From Latrodectus hesperus (taxonomy: Eukaryota > Arthropoda > Arachnida > Araneae > Theridiidae), in assembly GCA_037975125.1 (NCBI GenBank), contig CM075862.1, forward strand, positions 62,844,779 through 62,908,778: 64,000 bases of DNA, written 5' to 3'. A model generated the notes under the pieces. It did not search any database and was not told the DNA's origin. It worked only from the letters and a program-made list of their open reading frames with translations. Position 1 is the stretch's first letter; every line of letters begins with the position of its first letter. This document shows positions 23,690-38,739 of this stretch, piece after piece. A program made the position numbers and the translations under genes.

Positions 23690-23980
23690 TCTTTCGCGAC
23701 TTTCAAGACTTCAGCTGCGTCTCTATTAAATAATTACACTCTCTGCATGATGGCCACCACGATGTATTCGATAAGCTGTGCTTATCTTGATTTCCCCAAA
23801 GTATTCGGCATTAAGTTTTAAAGATTTCTGGAGAGGCAGGAAAGCTAGATTACGTCAAAAACATTCGAGGGGAAACATTGCAAATGATCAACGAGAAGAA
23901 GTAATTGATGTAGCAATTAAGGGAGTTTCGAATAAATTGCGCTCTTGACAAGAATGTTTGGGTTAATAACGAGGTTTCTG
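23690..23980. other. GC-richer patch, unidentified
   Basis: This patch stands out from very A/T-rich flanks and contains several CpG dinucleotides (for example TTTCGCGAC near 23692). One plus-strand frame reads FATFKTSAASLLNNYTLC through to a stop near 23821, and further on another frame is rich in Arg/Lys. No family is recognised and no clean exon boundaries are visible. A conserved regulatory block or a decayed mobile element are both possible. Confidence 0.2.
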
Positions 23981-26900
23981 GTATAACGGCAATTATTTTA
24001 CTGAGTGCTCTTTATTTTAATGCAAAAATACATTTTTACTTTTCTAAGCAATTTAAATAGTAAAGAGGAACTCAAATTGTAGCTAAGATTTTTTTTACCA
24101 TCCATTTTAGCTTTCACATTTAAATATCACATGATCGATGATACAATTTATTATTTTTTATCGAGAAAACAATGTGGTCAAAAGAATTGCATTTGTTTTC
24201 TTTGTTATTAAGTAAATATTTTCTTTGTCTATAATATTTCTTAGAAAAGTATTTGGTGTAAAGAAAATGTTTTCCCTTTAGGTAATATATATTAGTCATT
24301 TAGAACTAAATTATGTTCACAATTTTTTCTTAATTAAACATGAATGATATTAATTCCAAACTGGCTAATGAAAACTCAATTTGTTACGGAATTACATATC
24401 ATGCCTTATAAATATATCTACTACTTTTACAATATGCTGCACTGAAATAAATATTAACGCAGTCGTAAATTTTAAATTATTTCATGAAACATATATTTTG
24501 AACTTTTCTTCGTTTTTAACCCAATTACGTTTTTCTTATATATTTAGATCACAAAAACAGTAAACATTCAAAGCAGATTGCTTCATATTATTTCGCATGC
24601 TGAATGTACCTTAGGTAACGAGTAGTATTCAAAGAAATTTCTTTTTATTGAATTTCTGTAAAATACAGATAAGGTAGTTTACAACAATTTAATGCTGATA
24701 TATGTTTCATTTAGCTGTTTATATTCTTGTTGAGAATTTAAATCTTATTATTACTAAGAATTACACAGACTACTTAAGTTCAGGAAAGCAATTTATAATT
24801 AACAAGACATGCGTCATGAGGCAACACTTTAAAATTTGCTTAAAAAATTACATCACTTTGTGCAGTAATAATAACTTATTTCATTACGCAATCAGCTGTT
24901 AAATGGTTAAGTCTATTACGATCTTAGTGGTAAAAAAACTGCCATCAATTTCAACCACTGTTGCACTATAAGAATTTGCGTAAAAAAATTTACGTAAGAA
25001 TGAGTATTCTGTTTTTATTTTTTGCTTACATATTTGTCAGGTTAAGTGTTATGGAATATTTCTCGTTTCTTTTGAATACATCTTTATATATTCCAATGTG
25101 TCAAATAGACTATTCTTAAGTGTTTCAAATATATATATCTTCCTACAAAAGTGAGCCACTATTAAGAGTCACAAAAACATTGTATAAAAAGGAAGTGAAT
25201 AGAAAATGCTGAAGCTTAATCAGATCTGCTTTTTTATTTCGACAATATCCATTTAAAAAAATTTCAATTATTTTCTCTTCTAATTTTGGAAAATTAACTT
25301 TTTGGTATTTGCTAGAAACTATGCTATAAATTATAATGTGATGTTAAGAATTTTCCTTACAAATTATTAAAAAATGCTTTATGTATCTGATTTGTTTTGC
25401 AGTCTATAATAATGTAGCAGCTTATATAACTAAATAATGTATCCACATTTTTTAAAATAGCCACATTTTTAAAATGTTAAGTGTATAAAACTTTACTTAA
25501 ATTGTTAAACCTAATAAGTTGGTCTATTTTACTACAAATATGCTTCTCTTTCTAACAAAAAATTATACTAATGCTTAAAATAAAGATTGCTGTAAGTTTT
25601 TAATGTATATTTTAAATGGGAAAGTTAAAATGGCAGAAATCATTGTTAAAGTGTTAAAATTAACAAGGACCTAATTATATTTAGTTAAAAAACAAAACTA
25701 TTCAATCACTTGGACAAAACTATTCGACAAAAATATAATTTATTTTGTTTACTTGATAAGTTTACTTTTTCAGAAAAGAATTAAATAATCAACTCATGTG
25801 ATTCTTAAACAGTATGATTGTAATTAATGGAATTAATCAAGTATGAATGAAATGATGAGCATTTATTATATTATTAAGCGTTATTTCTAATTTTTATGTT
25901 TTCTCATTAAATTAGTTACAGATTTAAAAATGTATCAATAAATTTAAAAAAGAAGCTTTACTAATTTCTGAAAAATAACAATTTATGTACGTATATTAAT
26001 TTATTTTGCTTGTGATTTATAAGAATTTTGTATTTTCTCTAGTCTTCTATTTTGTTCAAGTTCACAGACATTTCAAAAATGTTGAAAGTGTATATTGAGA
26101 ACCATTTTTTTCAAGAAAAGTAATATTATTGTTCAAAGATAAAAAACAGCACAAAACAGGCTGATTTTTAATCTAGGGACGAAAATAACTTTCAACTGAA
26201 AGCAATTTCACCGAAGAGCTTAGCTATTTTTTTAATCAATTCATGATGCAATTGTAAATTCTTTGGCTGCTTCAAATAATTCTTCGGATTTATTTTCTTT
26301 CAAATTTTAGAAAGCTTCCCAATATGTTTTCTCCTCTTTTTTTCAACCTTTATTTTCTTTTGGTTTCATTTCATTTCCTTTTGTCTCTGGATCTTATTAA
26401 ATCCAGGTGTCAATGTGTCAAACTTTGTCAGGAAATTTGTGCAGTTTTTTTTTTTAATTTTTCACTTATTTTAATGCGATTTCCGAAATTGTTTTTATTG
26501 ATGTGAATTTAATATAATTAAGCCTTAAAATAACTTGCTTACAATCATTTTATTGGACTTTACAACTCAACAATTTTCAGAAATTCTAAACATCAATTAT
26601 GTAACGATAAAAACGAATTAATTTAATTCATCTTGTTGAGATTTTGATGTTGAGTAATTTGTTAAATTGTTAAAATAAAAATGAATAAAATGCTTCTAAT
26701 TTTTTGATATTATTTAAAATAAACGACTGTTTATTTTTATTAGGTATATCTATTTGTATACCATACATATTTATTTATAAAATACATTAATTTTTATAAT
26801 TCCTTAATAAATTCATTTCTGCTTGCATAATTGTAAAATTATTTTCAGTACTTTAATCATTATTTCAAGTGTAGTGAAAATTATACACAGAATAAATATA

Positions 26901-28537
26901 AGAGTTTTTGTGTTTTTAAATCAAATGATGAAATAATTTTTAAATATCATAATGATTTTTTTATTATTCAAAAATTACGATATGCAACATCTTTTAAAGG
27001 TAAATTTAAATTTCATTATTCTAATCGGTTATTTTTAAAATACTTGTATACCATACATACTAACCCCAACAAAAATAAGATCAACATTACATTGAAATTT
27101 TAATTAAAAATATTTATAAGATTTAAATTTATTTTTTCTAAAAATATTATTTTAACTTACTTTGAATAAAAATATATTTGCTATGTATCAGTTTTAAAGT
27201 TAGTACAGCGTTGAGTTTGGCAAAATTGAAATTAGTAAAAATGGAATTTATACATGGTTAACTTTGTCAACTTGGAATACTTCAACAATGGGAAAAACAA
27301 CTAAATGTGCTGTAAAATAATATCTGAAAAAGAAAATTACAAATATATAATTAAAAAATCAAGAACAAATCCAAAATACCTTCATTTGATGAAATAGGTA
27401 CCACTCAAATTGTTGTAAAAATTACTCTCTTCTTTTACTATTTTACTAAATTAAAATAAATTCATAAAGCTTAATAAGTTGTAGTAATTTAAAAATCAGT
27501 CATATAGAAAATTAAAAAAATATTCAGAATAAAATGGTTTTTATGAAACACACTTTCATTAAAATAAAATTTTAAATACAATAATGCATTATTCAATACA
27601 GTAGATATAAAATAAATTTTAAAGTGAAATAAAATCAGTTGAAAGCTAAAAATTTGATGGAAAGTTGCGATTAATAATGAATTAAAAGTATTTAATGACA
27701 AAGTATTTAATGTTAATTTCTGAAGAATTAAAAAACATATTATTTAATAAAATCATGACAAAATAGTAAAATTATTCTATAGTGATTGGTTATAAGCAAA
27801 TGTGCAATTTTTATATTTTGAAATAGATTGATCTATTTAAAAACTGATAAAAAAATTTTCCTTTTATTTTCAAGAAATATGTTATGTATCAAACTCTTCA
27901 TTCTTTCTTCAAATTATAAGCATGAATTTAGCGCATTTTGCAACACAGTATTTTAATTAGAAAGTGATGGAGAATTTAAATTGAAAATGCCACATTTTCA
28001 CTTAACATGCAAATAGACTACATTCTCTTCTCTTTTTCCTGCAGTAGATAGGTGTTATACATTTTTAATTTCGTGAACTTGTTAAGGGAGAAAAATTTTC
28101 TCAAGATTTAGAAAAATTACGAGAGAGTTTTTTTTCTTAAGTAATCCAAAATACTTGTTTGATTCAAGTGTTTTCAAATAATAATGGACTAATGCTTATA
28201 AGCTTTAGTGGATTATTCGTTCACGGTAAAAAAACAGCTACTGCAAAAGTATTTCGCTAAGGAATTTCCATAATTAAAATTCGCTGGGAGAAGTGTCAAG
28301 AAATATAGTGACAGTCAAATGTTAGAGAAGGAAGAAAGGAAAAGGATATTTAGAAGGTTGAAGATTCAAAAGATGCAAGTTGAGAAACATGATGAGGAAA
28401 TATTTCATTAAGCTCTGATCATTTCGAAATTAAGAAAGATATTAGCATTTTCTAATATCTCTCTTAGATGAATAAAAGGACAAACTTATTAAATTTGAGT
28501 TCAGTTGTAATAATTTTTTCTATTAAACTTCTGCATA

Positions 28538-28541
<4 letters not shown>
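23981..28541. other. A/T-rich non-coding DNA
   Basis: No gene is supported. Purine-rich sequence at about 28300-28380 has no open frame of note. The frames at 24381, 24702, 26324 and 27489 have chance composition. Confidence 0.6.

Positions 28542-28622
<81 letters not shown>
28542..28622. repeat. (AT)n microsatellite, about 81 bp
   Basis: Uninterrupted A/T alternation. Confidence 0.95.
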
Positions 28623-28625
<3 letters not shown>

Positions 28626-30060
28626 TGAAAGTAATCACTACAACATTTTGATAAATAATATTGAGGTACGGTATAGTTAGGAAACTAAAATCATTTGTGT
28701 ATTTATGGCAAATTAATATGAATAATGAGAATGTTAGATATGGAATAAACCATTTCATTGCAAATTTATTTATTGAAATACTGTTTATAAAATAACTTGC
28801 TTAGTTTAAATATATTTGTGGATTTTTGTTTATAAGCAGTCATTGCAAATTATAAACATTTGACTTTTACACTGATTTTTTTTAATTCGTAAATTTTGTA
28901 AACACATTTACATTTATTCTTATCAAAAATATCATAAAATAGCATTTATGTTGTAGGATATTTTAATTTACGTAGTAAAATATTAAAACTTGGTAAAACA
29001 TTACGTTATTTTTCTATTACAATTATATATATAATGCTTTTAAAACATATTATATGAATTTTCAACTTCCAAGTTTAATGAAATATACAATAAAGCAAGT
29101 GAAATGTTGCACAAATACTTACAATATATACCTTATTTCTAAAAACTTGAAAAATACATATCAAGTTTCCAATATAAATTTAAATCTGAAATATATCCAT
29201 GAGAAACATTTTTAATGATACTAGTAAAAATATACAGTTTAAAATATTTTAGTAGATGTAATAACAAATGGGAAAAAAGAAAAAAACTGATAATTATTCT
29301 TCGTCCAAAAGTGATTTCGTTTTTCTTCTCTCAGATTATTATTCAAATTTTATTTTAAAAGTTTGAATGTAATTCTTTGAAGAGATTCCTTTTTTATACA
29401 AAAAATAACAAAATATGATATAAGAATAAAAGCTATGTTACGTCACTCAAAGAAAATTTTAATAAATGCTATTTCCATCAAAAATAGTAACAGTATATTA
29501 TACATATTACAAACATATATTATCAGAGTGACATGTATATGAGCAGATGAATATTTTTAGAAAGTTATATTAAGCTTTCAATGAAGAAGATATTTTAACA
29601 GAAACGAGTTTCTAAATTTTATTCCATAAAAATTTGTTGCAACAAAATAGTTGCTACTCTTATGGTAACGTATTTGCTGAATAAAATTAGATTATTAAAA
29701 CTGGTAATTATCCCAAAATATTTTGGTGCCAAAAATAATTAATTATGTAGTATAATTTATGTTAATGTAAAGCATTTTTTTATAAATTTAAAGTTTTATA
29801 AATGCATGAATACATGAACAATGTGTAGCGGATGAATTTGCATTCATTAAGTAGGACAACATTTTAATATTTAGTATTTGATCAATATTTCATATTGAAT
29901 GTGCATATTAATAATTAAAAATCAAATTGATACAGAAAATCATTGAACCACATTCAAACGAATCATAAACAAAGGTGAGCTTAAACATAAACATTGTTTT
30001 CATCTTTGAAAAATAATATTTATACTTACAGGTAATCAAAATCTTGCAAGTATTTATGAT
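28623..30060. other. A/T-rich non-coding DNA
   Basis: Nothing supportable on either strand. Confidence 0.6.
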
Positions 30061-30061
30061 A

Positions 30062-30330
30062 GCTAGGCTGCGGTAACCTCGTTAGTCAGCGCTTTTGTGC
30101 TAGCTGTTAGAAACTAGTGAACTCAAATCCAGATATAACTCAAAATCCGCATAATACCGTTCTGGAGTGTTAAATACTTCATGATCGTAATGTTCTCCAA
30201 GACATCTCTGGGGCTGGCAGTTCAACTCTAGGGATCTTTTGCTTGGTCCCTTCTTCTAAATTACGAGGATTCTATCATTCTTAGGATAAAGCATACTTAC
30301 TGGGTACCCCTATGCAGTTTGCCCTCAGTT
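30062..30330 (+). mobile_element. probable tRNA-derived SINE
   Basis: The first 70 bases resemble a tRNA gene. GTAACCTCGTTAGTCAGCGC (30073-30092) resembles a tRNA D-arm and A box (family wording GTGGCCNAGTGGTTAGCGC). GAACTCAAATCC (30119-30130) resembles the B box (GGTTCGAATCC). The spacing between the two is normal for an internal polymerase III promoter. A GC-richer body of about 200 bp follows, unlike the A/T-rich flanks, and includes a CTCTGGGGCTGGC segment. This layout is that of a tRNA-headed SINE. The right boundary is uncertain, since no clear A-rich tail or target duplication was identified. A lone tRNA pseudogene is the alternative, but the extended body argues against it. Confidence 0.5.
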
Positions 30331-31239
30331 TTACCTCTTGTAATACTGATAAAAAAGTGAGAATCAAAGTAGCCGAGCAATTTATACAATATTAATTATG
30401 ACAAAAATATGTTTCAATAAAAATCATATTTAAAGCAACACTATTTAAGTACTTAGGAGATTCTCTAGATTAAATTTGTTTTATCAATAATTAAAAAAAT
30501 AATAAATGCTAGAAAATAACCAGTAATTGTTTTCGAACAACAATCCTTCTTGAAGTAAATTTAATTTATATTTTATAAAAGTTGAATATAATTATTGATT
30601 TTTGTATATTTAAATGATTTAAAATAATTTCCATATTTTAATAAAATTAAATCCAACACACCACAGTAATGACGAAATATTAACTTGCATTCTTCATTTA
30701 CTTTACTGATATTTTGAATTTTTTTTTACTCTTTAATAAATATTTTTCATATTTCAAAAGTAATTGTGTTTAACAGCTCGTTAATTAAATTAAGTAAATA
30801 CTTAAATTCTAACTTTTCTAAATTTTAGCTTCCAGCTCAAGCACACAATAATTTTACATTACCAATATAGATTCATGATTAATAAATTATCATTCTCTTA
30901 AAAATTTTAATAGACCTACATATGTGAAAGCAATTTTTAGTCTTGTGGTTAAATCCATATTATATTACTTAATATAATTTTTTTTTTCATTTTACATCCT
31001 TATGTTTACTTCTATACTGTATTTCATATTTTTGTATTTTGTTAAGTTGTTGTTTTCTTCTCTAAGATTCTATGTTTGCAGTGAAGATTTTTTGTAAATT
31101 TAGATTAAAATTGTATCAATCTTAATCATAATAGTTCTTCCCATTCATAATACACATTTAGGATTCACTTCAAAATATTTTTCTATATCCTGTTATTTAT
31201 CGATACTATAATTTTTTTTTCATCTCAACAGGAAAGCAA
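30331..31239. other. A/T-rich non-coding DNA
   Basis: Nothing supportable. Confidence 0.55.
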
Positions 31240-31530
31240 CTCATTTAGTCTATTCTGAGCCTCTTTCTCCACTCTCTCAACTACGAGTGGAAAAATCCCC
31301 TTTTCTTGAACTGCACATGCGTCATCCTCTGTCGCTCGAGATGCTTGTTTAGTTCCTCTGTCAGAGAGAGAATTGAATTCCGAAGCACAAGACCAGAATA
31401 CATTTCCCGCATCCTTTGCAAGCAGTTATTCAGTGTGCATTTAGTAGCCTGCTCATCGAATGCCATTCGTGTAAGCCGCGTGTCGCTTGGATAGAAGAAA
31501 TTCCACTCAAACTTACCGATCTTTTGAAGT
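31240..31530. promoter_or_regulatory. CpG-containing patch, possible 5' exon or promoter of the neuroligin gene
   Basis: This block is distinctly richer in G, C and CpG than its flanks (for example AAGCCGCGTGTCGCTTGG at 31471-31488) and sits about 0.85 kb upstream of the neuroligin start codon. A GTGTAAGC at about 31467 could act as a splice donor on the plus strand. The mildly pyrimidine-rich stretch before 32300 could supply an acceptor. Both strands happen to be open for about 61 codons (plus 31306-31494, minus 31466-31281), but neither product is recognised. I favour an untranslated first exon or promoter. A small unidentified coding exon is also possible. Confidence 0.3.
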
Positions 31531-32334
31531 ATACAAAATAATTGGCAACAAGGGCATTTTTGAGTTTCTTGTATTTCGATACTTCTAGTTCAAATTTAAA
31601 GTTTCTTTATTTTAAAAAGAATCTGTAAAAAAACTTTACTTAGACAGTGTGAAAGTATTATGGATATCAGCAATGCATTCATTATATAAATAGAATTAAA
31701 TATTACATTTTTAAATAATTACTCTTTACTTTTATAAAGAATTCTAAATTTTTTAGACAACTCTTATATTTTCAATTAATTGTTACATTTTAAGTTATAG
31801 AGGTGATACGAATGCTACAAGCGAATTGAAATAATACAAAAAATGTGATCACTTTGAATAGTTTTTTTCCCAAATTCAGGGGAATAACTCATAGTTTATT
31901 GAAGAAAATACGAACAATAAAACCTAAAAAAACTAATTAATTTCATTGCTCTTATCATTCATTTAAAAATTTAAATAATTCATTTAAGTGAACATTAAAA
32001 TGAGAAACTTTTGAATTGAAATATTTTGATTGGAGAAGCTTTATATTTTCAGATGTGCGATTGTTTCTTTCATATCGGAGAGAATAATATTAATTACTGA
32101 CTTTTAAGTCAAATTTGAAAATTGTGAGATAATTCATAAAACATTTTTTAAGTATTCAATACTTTCCATGTTTACTTAATGTTATTAACTTATTTTACAT
32201 ATTATATACATGTCTATTAAAAAATAAAATTCTCATCAGTTTTCGAGTAATACATTTCTTATCCATCTGCTGATTTGTTTCGTATAAGGCCAATATACGC
32301 ACAAACAGTTTCAAGATACTTTATGCTCTAAAAT
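31531..32334. other. A/T-rich DNA upstream of the neuroligin exon
   Basis: No coding region. The last 100 bp before the start codon would hold 5' untranslated sequence or an acceptor: a T-rich stretch runs through about 32260-32287. No strong TATA box at a fixed distance was identified. Confidence 0.45.
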
Positions 32335-32767
32335 ATGCATTTGTTCCGAGTTGTTTTCTTTAGTGTGACATGGTGTTATTGTTTTTCCACATTACTGGAT
32401 CCAGACTCTAGAACTTTAAGCTCAAGAGTAGTAAATACACGGTATGGATCAATTCGTGGGTTCATAAGTAGTCTGATTAATCGTCAATTACAGCCTGCTG
32501 AAGTTTTCCTGGGTGTTCCATACGCTGGTGCTCCCAAAGGACCTTTACGATTTATGCCACCCGTAACATCGCCCCACTGGAAAGGCGTTCGCTTGGCCGA
32601 CCACTTTAGTCCAGTTTGCCCGCAGAAACTACCTGATGTGACCAACGAAACTGAAGCTCTAAATTTCATGCCATTAGGACGGTTCCGATATTTACGAAGG
32701 CTTTTACCATTTTTGACTAATCAAAGTGAAGATTGTTTATATCTTAACATATATGCTCCAAGTCCAG
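32335..32767 (+). CDS. neuroligin, first coding exon
   Basis: Neuroligins are postsynaptic membrane adhesion proteins whose extracellular cholinesterase-like domain binds neurexin. The exon encodes 144 residues. Residues 1-20 (MHLFRVVFFSVTWCYCFSTL) look like a signal peptide. VVNTRYGSIRGF (32-43) opens the carboxylesterase fold, then EVFLGVPYA (56-64), LRFMPPV (71-77), GVRLADHFSPVCPQKLPD (84-101), NETEAL (104-109) and RRLLPFLTNQSEDCLYLN (121-138). EDCLYLNIYAP matches the type-B carboxylesterase second signature. The SEDCLYLN and PVCPQKLPD wording is neuroligin rather than enzyme-like. Cys95 and Cys134 should form the conserved first disulfide. N104 and N129 are glycosylation sequons. The exon ends at 32767 before a GTAAGA donor, in phase 1; reading on only meets an intronic stop at about 32854. 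The remaining exons, about 600-700 further residues in the family, are not seen in the window. Confidence 0.93.
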
Positions 32768-34416
<1,649 letters not shown>

Positions 34417-34456
34417 TCCACATGATAAAGTACATTACATTCAACTCTGTCCAATT

Positions 34457-34459
<3 letters not shown>

Positions 34460-34551
<92 letters not shown>
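34460..34551. repeat. (AT)n microsatellite, about 92 bp
   Basis: A second tract only 48 bp after the previous one. The unique bridge contains ATGATAAAGTACATTACATT. Confidence 0.97.
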
Positions 34552-34554
<3 letters not shown>

Positions 34555-37500
34555 TCACAATAAATGAACAGCTACAATATTATTTAATGAGTTTGCGAAC
34601 TATCTTGTATGTTTACCAGAAATTAAACAAAACACTTTTACTTTTAACCCAACAGTCATTTAAAATATTGTAATACAATTTAGTTTAAAGTACTGGAAAA
34701 ACTCATTTAATTCATTTAATCATAGCTTTTTTATGTTTTCTTTTGCCAACCCTTTTCTTGTAAAAATTAAAATCACTAAAGTTTACTGATAATACCATCA
34801 CTGAAATAAATTTCAAATTTAATAAGCCGAAATACTATTTTAAAAAAAATATTGATCATAATATCTTTCCTTTCAATTTTCTAAAAAGCTTAGTAGATTA
34901 TAAGGAAATTACAATAAAAATGATACTTTTTTATTTATAGGTATTAAAAATTTAATTTAATTTTGCGTTCATTGAAAAAGAATATTTTTTATTTTCATTT
35001 GTAAAAAGTTAGATTTAAGGTAAAATGTCATCAACAGCTAATCTCACAACAGTCAATTTCTTTTAACATTTTGGTTGGCTATTTATTAAATTGTCAATGG
35101 AAAACCAAAGTAAGAAGCATATTGTTATTGTAACCTTAAACCATTCTGTTGGCATTTCATTGTAATATGAGAAAAGCAAACTAAAAGTATGATGCTTAAA
35201 CTTAGACAATTCTGCTTTATTAAATTTAAAGAATTAAAAATTATTCGTTTACTGCGTATGAAAAATACAAAGAACACACTATTCTTACTTGACCGAAATT
35301 TATATCGAATGAAAGTAAGCTATTGAGTGTATCAAAACAATTTCAACGCTGAACGTAATGCGTGTAATTACTAAATGTTTGCTAACAGGATGAATATATT
35401 TTAAATTGTTGCTTGTAATTTATTTATAATATTTTATATTATTCACTTATTAAATTAACTTTTATTTAATCTATATAGCTCCTCGTAATTGTATTTTATA
35501 AATAATTTCAAAGCGTTATAAAAGTTTCTATAATATGCCTTACTATCCTAATTAATTTCAGGTGCAGTGTATAACAAATATTCAAGTTTAAACTCAGTTT
35601 TGTTACATTTTGAAACATTGCACATTGAAAGAAATAGATTTGTTGATAACTAAAAATAATGTAAAAACCAGTAATATGTGTTTATGTAGTAATATAAAAA
35701 AGACATAGTCAAAATACATTTACGTTTTCTGATTATAGAAAATAGGAATTTTGTAAAGCTAATTTACAAAATGTTTCCCTGAAACATATAATATTATTGT
35801 TATAACTTCAATATTTTATTATTATATAATTTCATATGCACAGAAAATGCTTTTGCTTAGTCATATATTTTTTTATTTATTCTTTTTTTATTAAATTATG
35901 TCATTAAGTTTTAACATTCACACGGAGCGATGTCACTTCTTTGCAGAGATGAAATTTTCAGAATGTAAGTATATTCAAATTTCAATGTAATCCAAGTAAA
36001 TTCAACATGAACCAAATTAATCCAGCAAGCTTTTTTTAGTTAATCATTGAAATAAATACATAAATAAAAAATATTTAAATTCTTAATTTGATGAAATATT
36101 TTAATCAGAGATGAATGTAAAATTATAAATTATTTTAACAATTTAAATCCATGAAAATTAGAAAACCTGGAATTTTCAATAAAACACATTTTTTCTTTTT
36201 TTACTTTTCAGGAGTGTCAAGAAAAATATTAAAACAAATTAAAATGTTTATATAAATGAGAAATCTCTATTAAGACATGAATATTTTAGAATCGGTTTAA
36301 ATGGTATCCGACAGATGGCGATACTATATAAATGATTAATATATAATTATGTCTTTAAACCTATCTTTTATAGTCAATATGGAATTTTTTTTAACATTTT
36401 TCTTAATATCAGTAAGAAAAAATTTCTAGAAGATTTTTTTACGTTTCATATATTCAAAGTCAATTTCGAAATAGCATTCATTCAAATATACCGAATGCTT
36501 AGTCAACAAGGGGATTGTGTGTGAATACAGCTGATTCTCCATTCAATTTAGTTTATAATGTTAACATTAAGAAAAATGCTTTTATCTCCAAAGTGCAAAA
36601 TAAATAACTCAAAAAAATATTTTTTGAATTATTATAATCACACGCTTAACGCTAAATACGTGCTTGAATTTTGTCTTCAAAGTGTTAAACGAATGAATTA
36701 ATGTGAATTAATAATTATTGTGAATGAAATCGATTCGATATGTATATTGAAAATGAAATTTATTTAATTATTAAGAATGAAATTGTTATGTATATTTTGA
36801 GAATGAATTAAAATGTATATTATTTTTTTTTGTGTACACATTCAGCCCTTTATTAACCAACATTTTAGTGTGTGTATTTTTTCCCAAACTCAAAACTAAA
36901 ATTGCTATTTCAATTTCTCGTGACTAATTTTTTTGATATTTAAACTACAGATTTTATACATTCGCTTTTTAGAATGAAATGGGAGAAAATAATTATTTAA
37001 AAGGACATCTGAATTAAAAGTAATCTTTTAACTTTTTCTCAAAAATTAATTTAAAATTTTTTATCTTGTTTCTGGATATATTATTGTGTAAAAACATAAA
37101 ATTAGCCAAACTTTTAGTTTATTATACTTTTTGTATGTAGGCTATTGTCTAGCAAATTTAGTTATATTTTAGGAAAACTGTGCTAACATTTTACAGAAAA
37201 TCTTAATATAATTCAATTTTAATTTAATTTGTGCATAACATGTATGTGACAATGTTTTTTTTTTTTTTTTTTTTTGAAATGAAATAAAGCTAAAAAATAT
37301 ATTGATCAATAATGAAAATATGGTTAAAAATATGCAGCAATATGGATATATTTTACAAAATTTTATTCCAAATTCCCTTTAAAATTTGTATAAAGGAAAA
37401 CGAATTTTCATACATATTCAAAATCTTACATCATTTCACAGATTATAGATAATATTCATTATTATTTTAAGTTTTGTCTCAACAAGAGGTGGATATTTTG

Positions 37501-38739
37501 AAAAAACAAAAATTTGAGAAATTCGGCGTTATAGTGATAGTTTTCATTTTGATCGCGATAAAATCATCTCTTCTTTCCGAAAGTATGTATAAGCCAAATT
37601 ATAGCCTCTTACTTTTGACTATTAATGAGTACGTTATAGGAACACATAGAAAGATATTACAAAACTAACATACATTTTCCTTTAAAACTTCCAGTTTGAA
37701 AATTTATTTTCTTGTTTCATATTTTCAAAGCACGACATATTTTAAAATCCATAGAACTTAATTTGTATTCGACATACAGTAATACGAAAAACTATTTTTG
37801 AAACTGGAAAGTTATGAGATTCAAGAATAAAAAAAATGACACTTATAGTCTAAATTCAAATTTTCAACCTAGGCATATATCTTTAGCTTCATCTTGTATT
37901 GTTAATATTCATTTGATTTATCAAATTTATTTATTATTTATTTAATTACAAATTAAAGTTTAAATACATTTTAATTATATTTCTTGAGCATATTTCACAT
38001 ATTACTTTTATAATCCAATACAATTTAATTATTAGTGTCTCCATTTGTTATTATACAATTTTGTATACAGATAATGCATGTTATATTATATTTATGAGTA
38101 TCAAAGTGAGTTATTTATTTATCGTTGATGAAAAGCTTCTTAATAGGATTTAGCAACACTAATTTATAAATAGAATATATATAAATTATTAAATTTTACA
38201 CAAAATACGATCAACTTAAAATCGGAATTACAAACACTGAACTTGGAACCATTTATCAGTTGAATATCTATCTATAATTATCTTGTACATAAATTATATA
38301 TTCGAAATCATAAAGTTCCATAAGACTCTTCAGTTTTTTCTACATTTCAGAACAGAAAAAAACTATTGACCTCAGTCAGATTGAGGGGAAATGCTATTAC
38401 ATATTTTCTTTGAGACTAAATAAAAATGAAAAACTATTGTTCAGTTAAAAAACTCATCGTAACAGTTATTCATTTAAAGAAAAATCAGCAAAGCTTGTGA
38501 TTAATTATTGCTGGTTATTGGAAATTCTGTGAATTTTTGTCTCATAGTATAGATCGAACAAAACATGGCTTATCTCTCTCATGAGTATACATTCTTTACA
38601 CATTTTTAATAATTTAATTTTAAACTTGCTATAGAGTTAAATACGTTACATTCTTTCAATAGTTATTTTTCTATTAAATATAGTTCTGTTTCTTTAATAA
38701 ATTATAAATTAACCATATATATCTCAATGTTTTATCTGA
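34552..38739. other. A/T-rich intronic DNA
   Basis: No gene or recognisable transposon. A pure T run of about 21 bases lies at 37255-37275. Imperfect short repeats of a GAATGAAAT type occur at about 36690-36810. The frame at 37474-37668 is open for 64 codons but has no motif. Confidence 0.55.

Noticed and set aside
32484..32669. Minus-strand 61-codon frame opposite the neuroligin exon
   Set aside because: Antisense shadow of the conserved plus-strand coding sequence.
37255..37275. Poly-T run as the tail of a minus-strand retroposon
   Set aside because: No retroposon body or target duplication could be seen next to it.
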